Numbered from the stretch's first letter, positions 1-9,563 are shown. The stretch is DNA of 43,996 nucleotides from Candidatus Rokuibacteriota bacterium (GCA_016184365.1 JACPCW010000096.1:20679-64674), one strand, 5' to 3'. Notes: generated by a model not told the origin, from the sequence alone. A program made the numbers and translations.

Positions 1-98
1 CCGATGTCGCTCGTCCCGAACATCGTGAGCTGGACGTCGCGCACCCGGCGGATGCGCGTGATGTCAGCCGGTTCGACGGCGCGGCGGCGAAGGCTCAC
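1..98 (-). CDS. Possible 5' end of an unidentified gene, cut by the window edge
   Basis: Downstream of ku on the same strand, a GTG at 98-96 opens a frame that stays open for 32 codons to the window edge (it begins VSLRRRAVEPADITRIRR). I do not recognise the product. The stretch PADITRIRRVRDVQLT loosely resembles the N terminus of S9-type prolyl oligopeptidases, but not enough to name it. LigD, the ligase that often follows ku, does not match this start. In GC-rich DNA a frame this short can be open by chance. Confidence 0.2.
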   Translation of the reverse strand, partial: MSLRRRAVEPADITRIRRVRDVQLTMFGTSDI

Positions 99-142
99 GG
101 GCGGTGATCAGCGTGCCGCGCCGGGAGCGCGGCGACGGCGCG

Positions 143-1036
143 CTACTTCCGGCCGCCGGCCTGGGCGCGTTTCGGCGGCGCGGCCTCGCGCTTCGCCGCG
201 GCGGCCTCGCGCTTGCCGGACGCGGCGCGAGCGGCGGCGGCGCCGCGCGCGGCCCGCGCGAGCGGCTTCTTCTCGAGGCTCGCCTTGAGCGCGTCCATGA
301 GATCGATCACCTGCGGTCGCGGCGCCGGGGCGGCGCCGGTCTCGATGTCCTCGCCCTCGACCTTCTTGCCGATCATGTCGAGGACGCGCTGGCGATATTC
401 GTCGGCGTACTGGTCGGGCTCGAACGCCTCGTTCGACAGCCCCTCGATCAGCTTGACGGCGAGCTCGAGCTCGTTCGGCCGCACCTGCGCGCCGGCGCCC
501 TTGTCGACTTCACCGAAATTCCGCACCTCGTCGGCGAAGTACATCGTGTGCAGCATGAGCCCGCCCTGCGCGGCGCGGATCAGCACGAGCGTCTCCTTGC
601 CGCGCATGATGAACTTCGCGAGCGCGACCTTCTCCGACTTCGCCATCGCGTCCGCGAGCAGGCGGTACGGCTTCTCGCCGCCCTTTTCGGGTCCGAGGTA
701 GTACGTCTTCTCGAAGTAGATGGGGTCGACTCGAGGCAGCGGCACGAATTCCGCGATGTCGATCACGCGTGACGCCTCGCCCTCGACGCTGCGCAGCTCG
801 TCGTCGCTGATGCGCACGTACTGGTCCTTGGCGAACTCGTAGCCGCGCGTGAGCTCCGCGCGCTCGATCGTCGCCTCGCACCGCGGGCAGTACGTCTGCT
901 GGCGGATCCGCGAGCCGCACTTGGCGTGCAGCATGTTGAACGCCACCTGCTGTGACGAGGTCGCCGTATAGAGCCGCACCGGGATGGCGACCAGACCGAA
1001 CGAGATCGTTCCCGGCGACACGGCGTGCAGCGGCAT
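143..1036 (-). CDS. ku: Non-homologous end-joining protein Ku
   Basis: The product has 297 residues, normal for a bacterial Ku. Ku forms a homodimeric ring that threads onto DNA double-strand ends and recruits the ligase LigD for end joining. The N terminus (MPLHAVSPGTISFGLVAIPV) and the region with HAKCGSRIRQQTYCPRCE are typical of the Ku core, and the core runs to about residue 235. The last 60 residues are a low-complexity tail rich in Ala, Lys and Arg (RGAAAARAASGKREAAAAKR); such basic tails are known in bacterial Ku and help DNA binding. The ATG at 1036 is preceded by a strong GGGAGGA ribosome binding site. No ligD is visible, although the sequence beyond the left edge is unknown. The identity is very secure. 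Confidence 0.95.
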   Translation of the reverse strand: MPLHAVSPGTISFGLVAIPVRLYTATSSQQVAFNMLHAKCGSRIRQQTYCPRCEATIERAELTRGYEFAKDQYVRISDDELRSVEGEASRVIDIAEFVPLPRVDPIYFEKTYYLGPEKGGEKPYRLLADAMAKSEKVALAKFIMRGKETLVLIRAAQGGLMLHTMYFADEVRNFGEVDKGAGAQVRPNELELAVKLIEGLSNEAFEPDQYADEYRQRVLDMIGKKVEGEDIETGAAPAPRPQVIDLMDALKASLEKKPLARAARGAAAARAASGKREAAAAKREAAPPKRAQAGGRK

Positions 1037-1174
1037 GCGCGAAAGTCCTCCCTTTGGACGCTCAGGAATCGACGAGTCAGGCTACCACGCACGGTCGTGA
1101 CCGCCCAGCTTCCGGGCCCGGGCGAGGGATGGTGGTGGCGCGCGGCGCGGGGCGCGACGGGTTGGGCGGCGCGC

Positions 1175-1203
1175 TTGACACGGCTCAGGCGCCGGCCGAT
1201 AGA
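1175..1203 (+). promoter_or_regulatory. Candidate sigma70 promoter for the FAD oxidoreductase
   Basis: A perfect -35 box TTGACA lies at 1175-1180. Seventeen bases on is a weak -10 (GATAGA, 1198-1203), about 27 bases before the GTG start at 1230. The 190 bases between ku and this gene hold no other feature that I can see. Confidence 0.4.
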
Positions 1204-1229
1204 TCGGGCATGCGCGTGGATGGGCGTCC

Positions 1230-2580
1230 GTGATGGACGAGCGCTGGGACGTCGTCGTCGGGGCCGGCATCTATGGCCTGCCGACCGCATTCTTCCTCGC
1301 TTCTCGCGGGGCGCGCGTGCTCGTCGTCGAGGACAACACGATTCCGGGCGAGTGCATCACCGTCAACACGGGCGGCATCATCCGCCTCGCGTACTCCGAT
1401 CTCGACGTCGCGCGCGTCGCGGCGTTCGCGCGCGCGATCTACCGCCGGCCCGCGGAGGCGCTCGGCCTGCCTCGTCCGCTGACGTTCGGGTTCGTCGGCG
1501 CCGGCTGGGGTCGTTTCGTGCACGATGCGGAGACGCCCGGCATCCGCGCGGAGATCGAGCGCATCGCGTCCGGCGTCGGCCAGGGCCTGCGCGTGGAAGA
1601 GCGCGCGACGTATCTCGCGCGCCAGTCGCCGGCGCGGCGCGCGAACCTCGCGAAGGTCCTCGACGTCGACTCTCTTCCGATCTGCGTACTCCGATCTCGA
1701 CGTCGCGCGCGTCGTGGAGTTCGTGCGCGAGGCCGGCCGCGTCGCCGGCGTCGTCGTCGAGCGGTGGTCCGCGGCCGGGAACGACCGCGTGGTCACGGAG
1801 CGCGCGACGCTGCGCGCCGACCGCTTCGTGCTCGCCGCGGGCAGCGGCAACGGCGAGCTCGTGCGGCGCGCCACGGGGCTGGAGATGCCGACGTTCACGA
1901 GCTTCCACCAGCTTCCGTACATCCGGAACGCGCCGGACCTCGATCTGGTCCAGGCGCGCCGGCCGGCGGGCGCCGACGGCTCGCGCGACGTCGAGATCGC
2001 GGACCTACCGGTCATCTCGCACTGGCGCGACATCTATTTCCGCCCGGAAGGCAGCGGCCTCGTGTTCGGCGTGCATCATCGCGAGCGGCAGGACGACGAC
2101 TACCGGCCGCGCGGCGGCGTCATCGACACCGGCGCGTTCCGCATGCACGTCGGCATGGATCAGGTGCTCGTCGATCGGATGGTCGAGCTGATGCCGCACT
2201 TCCCCGCGCTGTCGTCGCACGGCCTGAACCTCGGGCGCTCGCCCGCCGACATCGCCGGCGGCTCGTACTACATGAATCCCGAAGAGCTGCCGTTCGAAGG
2301 CGAGGTGCCGGACACGGGCGGGACGGTCTTCTACGCGGGCAGCGGCTGCGGCACGGGATTCAAGCTCGGGCCCGGCGTCGCCTGGCTGCTCGCGCAGCGG
2401 CTGTGGGGCGTGCCGCGCGCAGATCGGCTCGTTCCGTCAGCGGCGCTCAGCGCCGAGCGCGCGACGTACTTTTACCCGCCCGGCACGAGCCGGGAAGAGC
2501 TGCTGCGCCTGTTCCGGCCCGTGGCTGCTGGCGGGCGTCTGATCGAAATGGGCGCCGCGGGGATTCGGCCGCCGGGCTGA
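1230..2580 (+). CDS. FAD-dependent oxidoreductase (DAO family), frame broken near 1671-1714
   Basis: Two reading frames together encode one glycine/D-amino-acid oxidase type flavoprotein. Frame 1 starts at GTG 1230 (or ATG 1233) with the Rossmann dinucleotide motif VVVGAGIYGLPTAFFLASRG and runs to about 1670. Frame 2 takes over from about 1700 to the stop at 2580. It carries the FAD-domain return segment RFVLAAGSGNGELVR, a substrate-domain stretch (PYIRNAPDLDL) and the C-terminal FAD motif GSGCGTGFKLGPGVAWLLAQ. The substrate is not evident. The break coincides with 17 bases that resemble an Illumina adapter end and with a second copy of a 31-bp sequence from 1389-1419, so an assembly error is more likely than a true pseudogene. 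Some native codons at the join (perhaps 20-30) are probably missing. The gene converges on kup with a 20-bp gap. Confidence 0.8.
1389..1419 (+). repeat. 31-bp direct repeat, copy 1
   Basis: This 31-bp stretch is repeated exactly at 1684-1714, 295 bp downstream. Here it encodes AYSDLDVAR in a natural position after the glycine-rich FAD motif (NTGGIIRLAYSDLDVARV). It is probably the genuine locus, with the second copy being the product of a misjoin. Confidence 0.85.
1667..1714 (+). other. Adapter-like sequence plus second repeat copy: likely assembly scar
   Basis: Bases 1667-1683 read CGACTCTCTTCCGATCT. The 3' end of the Illumina universal adapter is CGACGCTCTTCCGATCT, so 16 of 17 bases agree. 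It is followed at once by the second copy of the 31-bp direct repeat (1684-1714), and the frame of the flavoprotein shifts here. The repeat itself contains CCGATCT, which could have let an adapter-bearing read join the wrong place. Confidence 0.75.
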
Positions 2581-2600
2581 TCAGGTGCCGCTGCGCGGGA

Positions 2601-4559
2601 TCAGACTTCGATCTGCATCCCCAGCTCGACGACGCGGTCGCGCGGGATGTTGAAAAACTGTGTCGCCGACCGCGCGTTGCGCGCCATGAACGCGAAGAGG
2701 AGCTTGCGCCACTTCGCCATCTGCGAGGGGCCGGTCGGCAGGACCTGCGGCCGGCCGAGGTAGTAGCTGATGTCGTCGGGATCGGCGCGCAGCGTGTCCG
2801 TGCAGCAGCGCGCGATGAGCGCGCGCACGTCCGGCGTCTCCATGAAGCCGTAGCGTGCGATCACGCGGTAGAACCCGTCCCCGAGGGGCTTGATCGTGAA
2901 GCGCTCGCGCTCCGGCACTTCGGGGATCTCGTCGGCCGTGAGCGAGAGGAACACGACCTCCTCGTGCAGGACCTTGTTGTGCCGGAGGTGATGCCGCAGG
3001 ATTTCGGGCGTGCCGTCGGTGTGGGCGGTCAGGAACACGGCGGTGCCGGGCACGCGCGGCGGCTTCCGCACTGCGACTTCCGTGAAGAAGCGATCGAGCG
3101 GGACCGAGCGACCGCTGACGATCCGGACGACGAAGCGCGTCCCGCGCCGCCACGTCGTCATCAGCAGAAAGACGCCGCCCGCGATCACGAGCGGGACCCA
3201 GCCGCCGTGCGCGACCTTCACCACGTTCGCGCCGAGGAAGGCGAGCTCGATCGTGAGGAACAGCGCGGCGAGCGACCCGGCGCGCGCGAACGACCAGTGC
3301 CACCGGTGCCGCGCGACGACGTAGAACAGCGCGGTCGTGATGGCCATCGTCGCCGTCACGGCGATCCCGTACGCGGCGCCGAGCGCGCTCGACGTGCGGA
3401 ACCCGACGACGAGCAGGAGGCACCCGACCATCAGCGCGACGTTGACCTCGGGAATGTAGATCTGCCCGTACTCCGACCGTGACGTGTGGATGATCGTCAG
3501 CCGCGGGCTGAAGCCGAGCTGGATCGTCTGCTGCGCGAGCGAGAACGCGCCGGAGATGAGCGCCTGCGACGCGACGATGGCGGCCAGCGTCGCGATGGCG
3601 AGCAGCGGGTAGAGAAACCACCGCGGCGCGAGGAGATAGAACGGGTTCGCGACGGCGGCCGGCTCGTTCACGAGCAGCGCGCCCTGGCCGAAGTAGTTCA
3701 GCAGCAGCGCGGGCAGCACGGCCGCGAACCACGCGACGCGGATCGGGCGGCGCCCGAAGTGCCCCATGTCCGCGTAGAGCGCCTCGGCGCCGGTCACGGT
3801 GAGGACGACGGCGCCGAGCACGAAGAACGCCGCGGTCCCGTGCGCCCAGAACAGGCGGGCGCCGTACCACGGATTGAAGGCGACGAGCACACCCGGATGA
3901 CGCAGGATCTCGACCGCGCCCAGCGTCGCGATGGTCACGAACCAGAGGAGGACGATCGGGCCGAAGACGCGGCCGACGCCGGCGGTGCCGCGCTTCTGGA
4001 CGAGGAAGAGCGCGAGGAGCACGACGAGCGCGAACGGCACGACGTAGGGATGGAACGCCGGCGCGACGACCTCGAGGCCTTCGGCCGCGCCGAGGACCGA
4101 GATCGCCGGCGTGATGATCCCGTCGCCGTACAGCAGCGCCGCGCCGAAGAGCCCGAGCATCACGAGGACCGCGCGGTTGCGCGGCACCAGCGCGAGCAGG
4201 GCGAGGATGCCGCCCTCGCCGCGATTGTCGGCGCGCAGCACGAGGGCGATGTACTTCACCGTGACGACGAGGATCAGCGACCAGACCATGAGCGACAGCA
4301 CGCCGTAGACGACGGCGCGCGTCGGGGGCAGGCCGTATTCCGGATTGAAGGCTTCGCGGAACGCGTAGAGCGGGCTCGTGCCGATGTCGCCGTAGACGAC
4401 GCCGAGCGCGATCAGCGAGAGACGGAGGAGCCGGCGGCCTTCGGGAACGGTGTCGACGTGACGCTTCGGACTGATCCGCGCCGTCGAGGGCGGCGGTGGC
4501 GGCGTCGGCGCGGGGGGCTCAGGTGGCCCTCCGTCGGCCGCCTCGGGCGGACGCTCCAT
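2601..4559 (-). CDS. kup: Kup-type low-affinity potassium uptake protein
   Basis: This is a 652-residue KUP/HAK family transporter that imports K+ with protons across the inner membrane. The family signature GVVYGDIGTSPLYAFREAF lies near residue 60. About twelve hydrophobic segments follow, including GLFGAALLYGDGIITPAISV and GAEALYADMGHFGRRPI, and a cytosolic C-terminal domain of about 180 residues ends the protein (ITHTD-like region, SYYLGRPQVLP, FMARNARSATQFFNIP). The start ATG at 4559 gives a Pro-rich N-terminal tail of about 40 residues before the first membrane segment; the frame is open further upstream, but that part looks non-coding. The gene stands alone, convergent with the flavoprotein gene. 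The identity is secure. Confidence 0.95.
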   Translation of the reverse strand: MERPPEAADGGPPEPPAPTPPPPPSTARISPKRHVDTVPEGRRLLRLSLIALGVVYGDIGTSPLYAFREAFNPEYGLPPTRAVVYGVLSLMVWSLILVVTVKYIALVLRADNRGEGGILALLALVPRNRAVLVMLGLFGAALLYGDGIITPAISVLGAAEGLEVVAPAFHPYVVPFALVVLLALFLVQKRGTAGVGRVFGPIVLLWFVTIATLGAVEILRHPGVLVAFNPWYGARLFWAHGTAAFFVLGAVVLTVTGAEALYADMGHFGRRPIRVAWFAAVLPALLLNYFGQGALLVNEPAAVANPFYLLAPRWFLYPLLAIATLAAIVASQALISGAFSLAQQTIQLGFSPRLTIIHTSRSEYGQIYIPEVNVALMVGCLLLVVGFRTSSALGAAYGIAVTATMAITTALFYVVARHRWHWSFARAGSLAALFLTIELAFLGANVVKVAHGGWVPLVIAGGVFLLMTTWRRGTRFVVRIVSGRSVPLDRFFTEVAVRKPPRVPGTAVFLTAHTDGTPEILRHHLRHNKVLHEEVVFLSLTADEIPEVPERERFTIKPLGDGFYRVIARYGFMETPDVRALIARCCTDTLRADPDDISYYLGRPQVLPTGPSQMAKWRKLLFAFMARNARSATQFFNIPRDRVVELGMQIEV

Positions 4560-4575
4560 GAGCCCAGCGTACCGC

Positions 4576-5622
4576 TTACGTGAACCTCCACGCGTCGAGG
4601 CGTGCCGCGTCGTCCGGCACGACGAGCTGCGGAAGATCTTCGTCGCCGAGGATGCCGAGCGCGACGAGCGGCGCGAGGCGCGCGCGATCGGCGCCGTTCG
4701 CGCGCACGGTCGGCATCGTCGCGAGATGCGCGGCGACCGCACGCGTGTCCCGCGCGAGCTGCGCCGTGCCGTCGGCGGTCCAGAGCGTGAACGCGTGTCG
4801 CGCGCGATCGAGCGGACCGGCCGCGGCCGGCACCTGCGTGAACAGCCGATCGCGGCGGCGTGGAAGCGGCCAGGGCTCGACGCGTCCACCGGCGACGTCC
4901 CAGTCGACGAGCGCGCGGGCGCGTGCCGCGGCCGTGCGCGCGCCGCGGTGCGGTCGACCCCACGTGAGCGTCAGCGCGAGCGATCGCTCGTGGCACGCCA
5001 CGCGGTGCGGCGTTCGCGGCGGCAGGTAAAGGAGCGACCCCGGCGCCAGCGCGTGCGTGCGCCAGCCGCGGGTGCCGGCGCGATCGCCCTCCATCGCTTC
5101 GGGCGTGCCGCGCGGCACCGCGGGTCCGACGGTCACGGTGCGCCGGCCCTCGAGCTGCAGCCAGAACGCGTCGACGTCACCGTCGTGATGGAGGCCCATG
5201 CCTTCGCGCCCGCGTCCTTCGACGAGGAACAGATACGACGCTTCGTCGCGGAAGGCGCCGAGCAGCGCGGCGCGCAGCGCGACCATGAGCCGCGCGACCC
5301 GCGGCAGCACCTGGTGCGCCTGCGGCATGAACACGGTCGCGCCGCCGTCGAGCGCCTCGATGAGCCGCGCGCGATCCGGACGCGCCACCTGGTGATGATC
5401 GGCGGCGAGCTGGAACGGAAGCCCGGCGCCGACGAGGTCACGGAGCCGCTCGAAGCCCGGCGCGATGCCGCGCCAGGCGGCGTCCCGCGGATGAAGGATC
5501 GTGGCGCGGCGCGCTCGCATCCGGACGCGGAACGCGCGGAACGCGGCGCCGGTACGCCACCACGTCGCGAGCGGCGAGACGATCGTCGCGCGCGCGCGGC
5601 CGTGCGAGCGCAGGCGCGTCAC
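4576..5622 (-). CDS. JmjC/cupin-4 type 2-oxoglutarate oxygenase (ribosomal oxygenase-like)
   Basis: The product has 348 residues from the GTG at 5622, which overlaps the stop of the upstream gene (GTGA). The central region matches cupin-4/JmjC dioxygenases of the YcfD/NO66 ribosomal oxygenase group. The iron-binding HxD lies in MGLHHDGDVDAFWLQLEGRR (about residues 142-161), followed by LYLPPRTPHRV and the distal His region HERSLALTLTW. YcfD-like enzymes hydroxylate an Arg of ribosomal protein L16 with Fe(II) and 2-oxoglutarate; the substrate here is unproven. The first 40 residues are Arg-rich, so a start at Met35 (MRARRATILHPRDAAW) is possible. Translational coupling to the phosphatase-family gene suggests one transcript. 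Confidence 0.8.
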   Translation of the reverse strand: MTRLRSHGRARATIVSPLATWWRTGAAFRAFRVRMRARRATILHPRDAAWRGIAPGFERLRDLVGAGLPFQLAADHHQVARPDRARLIEALDGGATVFMPQAHQVLPRVARLMVALRAALLGAFRDEASYLFLVEGRGREGMGLHHDGDVDAFWLQLEGRRTVTVGPAVPRGTPEAMEGDRAGTRGWRTHALAPGSLLYLPPRTPHRVACHERSLALTLTWGRPHRGARTAAARARALVDWDVAGGRVEPWPLPRRRDRLFTQVPAAAGPLDRARHAFTLWTADGTAQLARDTRAVAAHLATMPTVRANGADRARLAPLVALGILGDEDLPQLVVPDDAARLDAWRFT

Positions 5623-6479
5623 CGCGCGGCCGACGCGCGGGGCGTGATCGTGATCGCGGCGAGCACGCCATGATGGTCCGACGGCCAGAGGGTCGCGCCG
5701 TCGGCCTTCCGGCCGGGCCTGTCGAGCACGACGCGGCTTGCGGGCACGCGCACGTCGGCGCGATGGCCCGGCAGGATGAGGATGTAGTCGACCCGCCGCG
5801 TCGCCGTCGGCGTCGAGACCTCGATCGGCTGCCACACCGTGGCGCCGACGGCGCTCGGGTTCGCGACGCGAAAGGCGTCGAGGAAGCCGGCCGCGCGGAA
5901 GCCTTCCATCGCATCGCTGTTCTCGACGGCGTTGAAGTCGCCCATCACCAGCGACGGCAAGCCGTTGCGGCGCGCGCCGATGATCTCGGCGATCCGGGCG
6001 AGCTGGCAGTCGTCGCGCGACACGTGCGTCGAGTACGCGACGAGATCGCCCCGTGGCGTGCGCAGCGTCGCGGCGAGGATCACGCGCGGGTCGAAGCGTT
6101 TGCGGCAGCGCGGCAGATCGATGGTCTCGGTGGCGACGATCGGGAACCGGCTCAGGATCGCCGGGCCTTCCGAGAACCCGATGAGGCCCGTCGCGAGCCA
6201 TCCGAGCGGCCGGAAGCCGAAGATGCGTTCGGTGGCCGCCGTGTGCGCGTGGTGCAGGCCGAGCCGTTCAGCCAGCCGCCGCGCGACATGACCGCGCCGC
6301 CACCCGACCGAGGCTTCCTGCAGCGCCACGACGTCGGGTTTCAGTCGCTCGAGCTCGGAGGCGACGATCTCGAAGCGCCGCTCGAGGTGCCCGTCGTCAC
6401 CGGTCCACTCGGACCACGGGCCCCCGTGCAGCAGGTTGAAGGTGACGACGACGAGGGTGAGAGCCGTCGCGACGGTCAC
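5619..6479 (-). CDS. Endonuclease/exonuclease/phosphatase family protein
   Basis: The product has 286 residues with the EEP (DNase I-like) fold. The motifs appear in order: TFNLLHGG near the N terminus, LKPDVVALQEAS with the metal-binding Glu, STHVSRDDCQLARIAEI, LVMGDFNAVENS with catalytic Asp and Asn, RRVDYILIL, and WPSDHHGVLAAI with the final Asp-His pair. The family contains DNases, sphingomyelinases and phosphoesterases, and the substrate cannot be read from sequence. The GTG start at 6479 is 16 bp from the end of typA on the same strand, so the three minus-strand genes typA, EEP and JmjC probably form an operon. No clear signal peptide is present, although the first residues are fairly hydrophobic. 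Confidence 0.85.
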   Translation of the reverse strand: MTVATALTLVVVTFNLLHGGPWSEWTGDDGHLERRFEIVASELERLKPDVVALQEASVGWRRGHVARRLAERLGLHHAHTAATERIFGFRPLGWLATGLIGFSEGPAILSRFPIVATETIDLPRCRKRFDPRVILAATLRTPRGDLVAYSTHVSRDDCQLARIAEIIGARRNGLPSLVMGDFNAVENSDAMEGFRAAGFLDAFRVANPSAVGATVWQPIEVSTPTATRRVDYILILPGHRADVRVPASRVVLDRPGRKADGATLWPSDHHGVLAAITITPRASAAR

Positions 6480-6495
6480 GGTCGTCGAGGGGACG

Positions 6496-8295
6496 CTAGA
6501 ACCGGCGGCGACCGCCGAGGGCGCGCTTCCGGAGGCGGAGCGACTTCGGCGTGACCTCGAGCAGCTCGTCCTCGCGGATCCACTCGAGGCACTGCTCGAG
6601 GTTCATGACGCGCGGCGGCGTGAGCTTGATGCCCTCGTCGGCGGTCGACGCGCGCATGTTCGTGAGCTTCTTTTCCTTCGTGATGTTGACGTCGAGATCG
6701 TTGTCGCGGCTGTTCTCGCCGACGACCTGGCTCTCGTAGACCTCCACGCCGGGCGAGACGAACATGACGCCGCGCGCCTGCAGGTGATCGATCGCGTAGC
6801 CGGTCGTCCGGCCCGTGCGATCGGCCACGAGCGCGCCGTTCTGGCGGTGCGGGATCTCGCCCTGCCACTCGTCCCAGCCGTCGAAGAGGTGGTTCAGCAG
6901 CCCGGTGCCGCGCGTGTCCGTGAGGAACTCGTTGCGGTAGCCGATCAGTCCGCGCGACGGAATCCGGTACTCGAGCCGCACCCGGCCCGTGCCGTGATTC
7001 ACCATCTTGGTCATCGTGCCCTTGCGGGGCCCGATCTTCTGCGTCACCGCGCCGATGAAGTCCTCGGGGATGTCGACGACGAGGAGCTCCATCGGCTCGT
7101 GCGTCTTGCCGTCGACCTCGCGCGTGATGATCTCCGGCTTGCCGACCTCCATCTCGAAGCCTTCGCGGCGCATCATCTCGATGAGGATCGCGAGCTGCAG
7201 CTCGCCGCGGCCGGAGACGCGGAAGGTGTCCGGCGAGTCCGTCTCGTCGACGCGGATGCCGACGTTGATGCGCTTCTCCTTCATCAGACGCTCGCGGAGC
7301 TGGGTCGACGTGACGTACCTGCCCTCACGGCCCGCGAAGGGCGAGACGTTCGACGAGAAGAGCATCGACACCGTCGGCTCGTCGATGCGGATGAGCGGCA
7401 TGGCGACGGGATTCTCGAGATCGGCCACGGTCTCGCCGATCTCGATCTGGTCGATGCCGGCGATGGCGACCAGATCGCCCGCCTGCGCTTCCGCGATCTC
7501 GGTGCGCTTGAGACCCTCGTAGCCGTACAGGACGGTGACCTTCGACTGCTCGATCGAGCCGTCGCGGTGCACGACGGACACGCGATCCGCCTGGCGCACG
7601 CGACCGTTCAGGATGCGACCGATGATCAGGCGCCCGACGTAGTCGTCCCAGTCGAGCATCGCCGCGCGGAACTGCAGGCCCATCGCGGGATCGAAGCGCG
7701 GCGCGGGCACCGTCGTCAGGATCGTCTCGAACAGCGCCTCGAGCGTCTGGCCGGGCTCCGACAGATCGCGCGTCGCCGTGCCGGCGCGCGCGTTCGTGAA
7801 GAGCACCGGGAACTCGATCTGCTCCTCGGTGGCGTCGAGATCGATGAAGAGATCGTAGACCTCGTCGAGCACTTCCTTCGCGCGCGCGTCCTGGCGGTCG
7901 ATCTTGTTGATGACCACGATCGGCGGCAGCCCGGCCTCGAACGCTTTCTTGAGCACGAACCGCGTCTGCGGCAGCGGGCCTTCGGCGGCGTCGACCAGGA
8001 GCAGCACGCCGTCCACGAGGGTCAACGTCCGCTCGACCTCGGAGCCGAAGTCCGCGTGGCCCGGCGTGTCGACGATGTTGATGTGGACGTCCCGGTAGTT
8101 CACGGCCGTGTTCTTGGCCATGATGGTGATGCCCTTCTCGCGCTCCAGGTCCATCGAGTCCATCATCCGTTCGGCGACGGCCTGGTTTTCGCGGAAGAGC
8201 CCGGACTGCCACAGCATGGCGTCGACGAGCGTGGTCTTCCCGTGGTCGACGTGGGCGATGATCGCGATGTTTCGAACCGTATTCCGCTGCTCCAT
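6496..8295 (-). CDS. typA: Ribosome-associated translational GTPase TypA/BipA
   Basis: The product has 599 residues, close to the usual 605. It is an EF-G-like GTPase that binds the 70S ribosome and helps 50S assembly and stress adaptation. The G domain carries [15 protein letters not shown] (G1), GITIMAKN (G2), [14 protein letters not shown] (G3) and [13 protein letters not shown] (G4). It is followed by the beta-barrel domain, two alpha/beta domains and the BipA-specific C-terminal domain ([20 protein letters not shown]). The start chosen is the ATG at 8295 ([20 protein letters not shown]), which matches family N termini. It is first in the minus-strand operon and transcribed away from the outer-membrane protein gene. 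Confidence 0.96.
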   Translation of the reverse strand: MEQRNTVRNIAIIAHVDHGKTTLVDAMLWQSGLFRENQAVAERMMDSMDLEREKGITIMAKNTAVNYRDVHINIVDTPGHADFGSEVERTLTLVDGVLLLVDAAEGPLPQTRFVLKKAFEAGLPPIVVINKIDRQDARAKEVLDEVYDLFIDLDATEEQIEFPVLFTNARAGTATRDLSEPGQTLEALFETILTTVPAPRFDPAMGLQFRAAMLDWDDYVGRLIIGRILNGRVRQADRVSVVHRDGSIEQSKVTVLYGYEGLKRTEIAEAQAGDLVAIAGIDQIEIGETVADLENPVAMPLIRIDEPTVSMLFSSNVSPFAGREGRYVTSTQLRERLMKEKRINVGIRVDETDSPDTFRVSGRGELQLAILIEMMRREGFEMEVGKPEIITREVDGKTHEPMELLVVDIPEDFIGAVTQKIGPRKGTMTKMVNHGTGRVRLEYRIPSRGLIGYRNEFLTDTRGTGLLNHLFDGWDEWQGEIPHRQNGALVADRTGRTTGYAIDHLQARGVMFVSPGVEVYESQVVGENSRDNDLDVNITKEKKLTNMRASTADEGIKLTPPRVMNLEQCLEWIREDELLEVTPKSLRLRKRALGGRRRF

Positions 8296-8398
8296 CCGGT
8301 CATCGTAACACGTGCCGCGACGGCACGGCCCGCGACGAGCCCGATTCGGCCGCGCGCGCCGCCGCTTCGGCGTCCGGATGCTATGCTCACTGACTGGA

Positions 8399-8986
8399 AT
8401 GAGCCTCAGGACGTTGACATCGCGTGCATGTGGTCTAGCGCTCGCGCTCGCGGCGTGTCTCGCCGCCGGGGCACCGCCGGCGCAGGCGCAGGACGGGCTC
8501 GACGCGGGACCCCGGATCGGGCTCGGCGTGTTCGATGTCGGCGTCGCCGTCGCGCCGCGCCGGCCGACATTCACGCTCTCTGGCACGCTCACCGGGCGCA
8601 CGGACGCCGCGCCGTCGATGTCGCCGCTCTATCGTCTCGGCCAGACGGAGCTCAACACGACGGACATCGGCGTCGAGCTGCGGCTCAAGTGGCCGACGTC
8701 CACGACCGCACCCGAGCCCGCGGCGAGCACCGTTCAGCCGTACGTCTCGCTCGGGCCGTCGATCGCCGTGCCGGTCGGGGAAGAACCGCTCGCGCTCAGC
8801 CGTCAGGCGACGAAGCCGGCGCCGGCGATGTCGCTGGGGGTGCGCGGTACGCTCGGCCTCATGTGGCGAATCGCGCCGGATGCGTCCGTGTTCGGTGAGT
8901 ATCGGCTGATCCAGGACCGTCAGGCCGGCAGCCGCGTGAGCAACGACTCCGTCGATCTCTTCTACGGTTTCTCGCTCCGGTTCTGA
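8399..8986 (+). CDS. Small outer-membrane beta-barrel protein (hypothetical)
   Basis: The product has 195 residues. Residues 1-26 are a typical Sec signal peptide ending in PPAQAQ (cleavage after AQA). The mature part alternates polar and hydrophobic residues in strand-like blocks ([52 protein letters not shown]). It ends in LFYGFSLRF; a C-terminal aromatic residue is the usual outer-membrane insertion signal. The length fits an eight-stranded OmpA/OmpX-like barrel. No specific function can be assigned. The ATG at 8399 was chosen because the signal peptide begins there. An extended -10 (TGCTATGCT, 8379-8387) lies just upstream. Confidence 0.7.
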   Translation: MSLRTLTSRACGLALALAACLAAGAPPAQAQDGLDAGPRIGLGVFDVGVAVAPRRPTFTLSGTLTGRTDAAPSMSPLYRLGQTELNTTDIGVELRLKWPTSTTAPEPAASTVQPYVSLGPSIAVPVGEEPLALSRQATKPAPAMSLGVRGTLGLMWRIAPDASVFGEYRLIQDRQAGSRVSNDSVDLFYGFSLRF

Positions 8987-9017
8987 GCGAAACTCTCACC
9001 TCGGAGGTGCTGACCCG

Positions 9018-9563
9018 ATGACCCAGACGCTCATCGCTCTGCTCATGTGCGCCGTCGTGCTGACCATGGTCGTCGGACCCGACGCCGGGTCCGCGCAGAC
9101 GAAGGGGTCGACGGCCGTCATCAAGATGGCAAGCGGCGGCGAGATCGTGCTCGAGTTCTGGCCGGCCGACGCGCCGAATCACGTGAAGAACTTTCTCGAT
9201 CTCGCGAAGAAGGGCTTCTACGACGGTACTCGCGTGCATCGCGTGGAGCCCGGGTTCGTCGTGCAGTTCGGCGATCCGCAGTCGAAGACGCTCGGCATGG
9301 ACGATCCGAAGATGGGCAGCGGCGGACCGGGGTACACGATCAAGGCGGAGTTCAACAAGCGTCCCTTCGACCGCGGCGTGCTCGGCATGGCGCGGACGAA
9401 CGATCCGAACTCGGCCGGCAGCCAGGTCTACCTCATGCTCGGCCCGGCGCACTTCCTGAACGGGCAGTACACCGCGTTCGGCCGCGTTGCGAAGGGTATG
9501 GACGTCGTCGACAGGATCAAGGTCGGCGACCGAATCACGTCGATCAAGGTGGTGTCGCAATGA
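9018..9563 (+). CDS. Periplasmic cyclophilin-type peptidyl-prolyl isomerase
   Basis: The product has 181 residues with an N-terminal signal peptide (MTQTLIALLMCAVVLTMVVG, cleaved near GSAQT). A single-domain bacterial cyclophilin follows, which catalyses cis-trans isomerisation of Xaa-Pro bonds, here probably in the periplasm. Recognisable pieces are APNHVKNFLDLAKKGFYDGT, HRVEPGFVVQFGDP, GMARTNDPNSAGSQVYLML and TAFGRVAKGMDVVDRI. The start has a GGAGGTG ribosome binding site. That site could pair with the preceding CACCT (8999-9008) in a small hairpin. The stop overlaps the next gene's start (ATGA), so it is coupled to a cytosolic paralogue. Confidence 0.92.
   Translation: MTQTLIALLMCAVVLTMVVGPDAGSAQTKGSTAVIKMASGGEIVLEFWPADAPNHVKNFLDLAKKGFYDGTRVHRVEPGFVVQFGDPQSKTLGMDDPKMGSGGPGYTIKAEFNKRPFDRGVLGMARTNDPNSAGSQVYLMLGPAHFLNGQYTAFGRVAKGMDVVDRIKVGDRITSIKVVSQ

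Noticed and set aside
1700..3482. Continuation of the first flavoprotein frame past 1700 to 3482
   Set aside because: After the adapter-like scar the frame becomes Arg-rich and runs opposite kup. It is not coding there.
6414..6428. CACGGGCCCCCGTG palindrome in the EEP gene
   Set aside because: Short, lacks the conserved loop and linker, and is explained by coding sequence.
6436..8898. 820-codon open frame on the plus strand
   Set aside because: It is antisense to typA, whose GTPase motifs are complete. The product is a repetitive Arg/Asp/Leu shadow with no domain.
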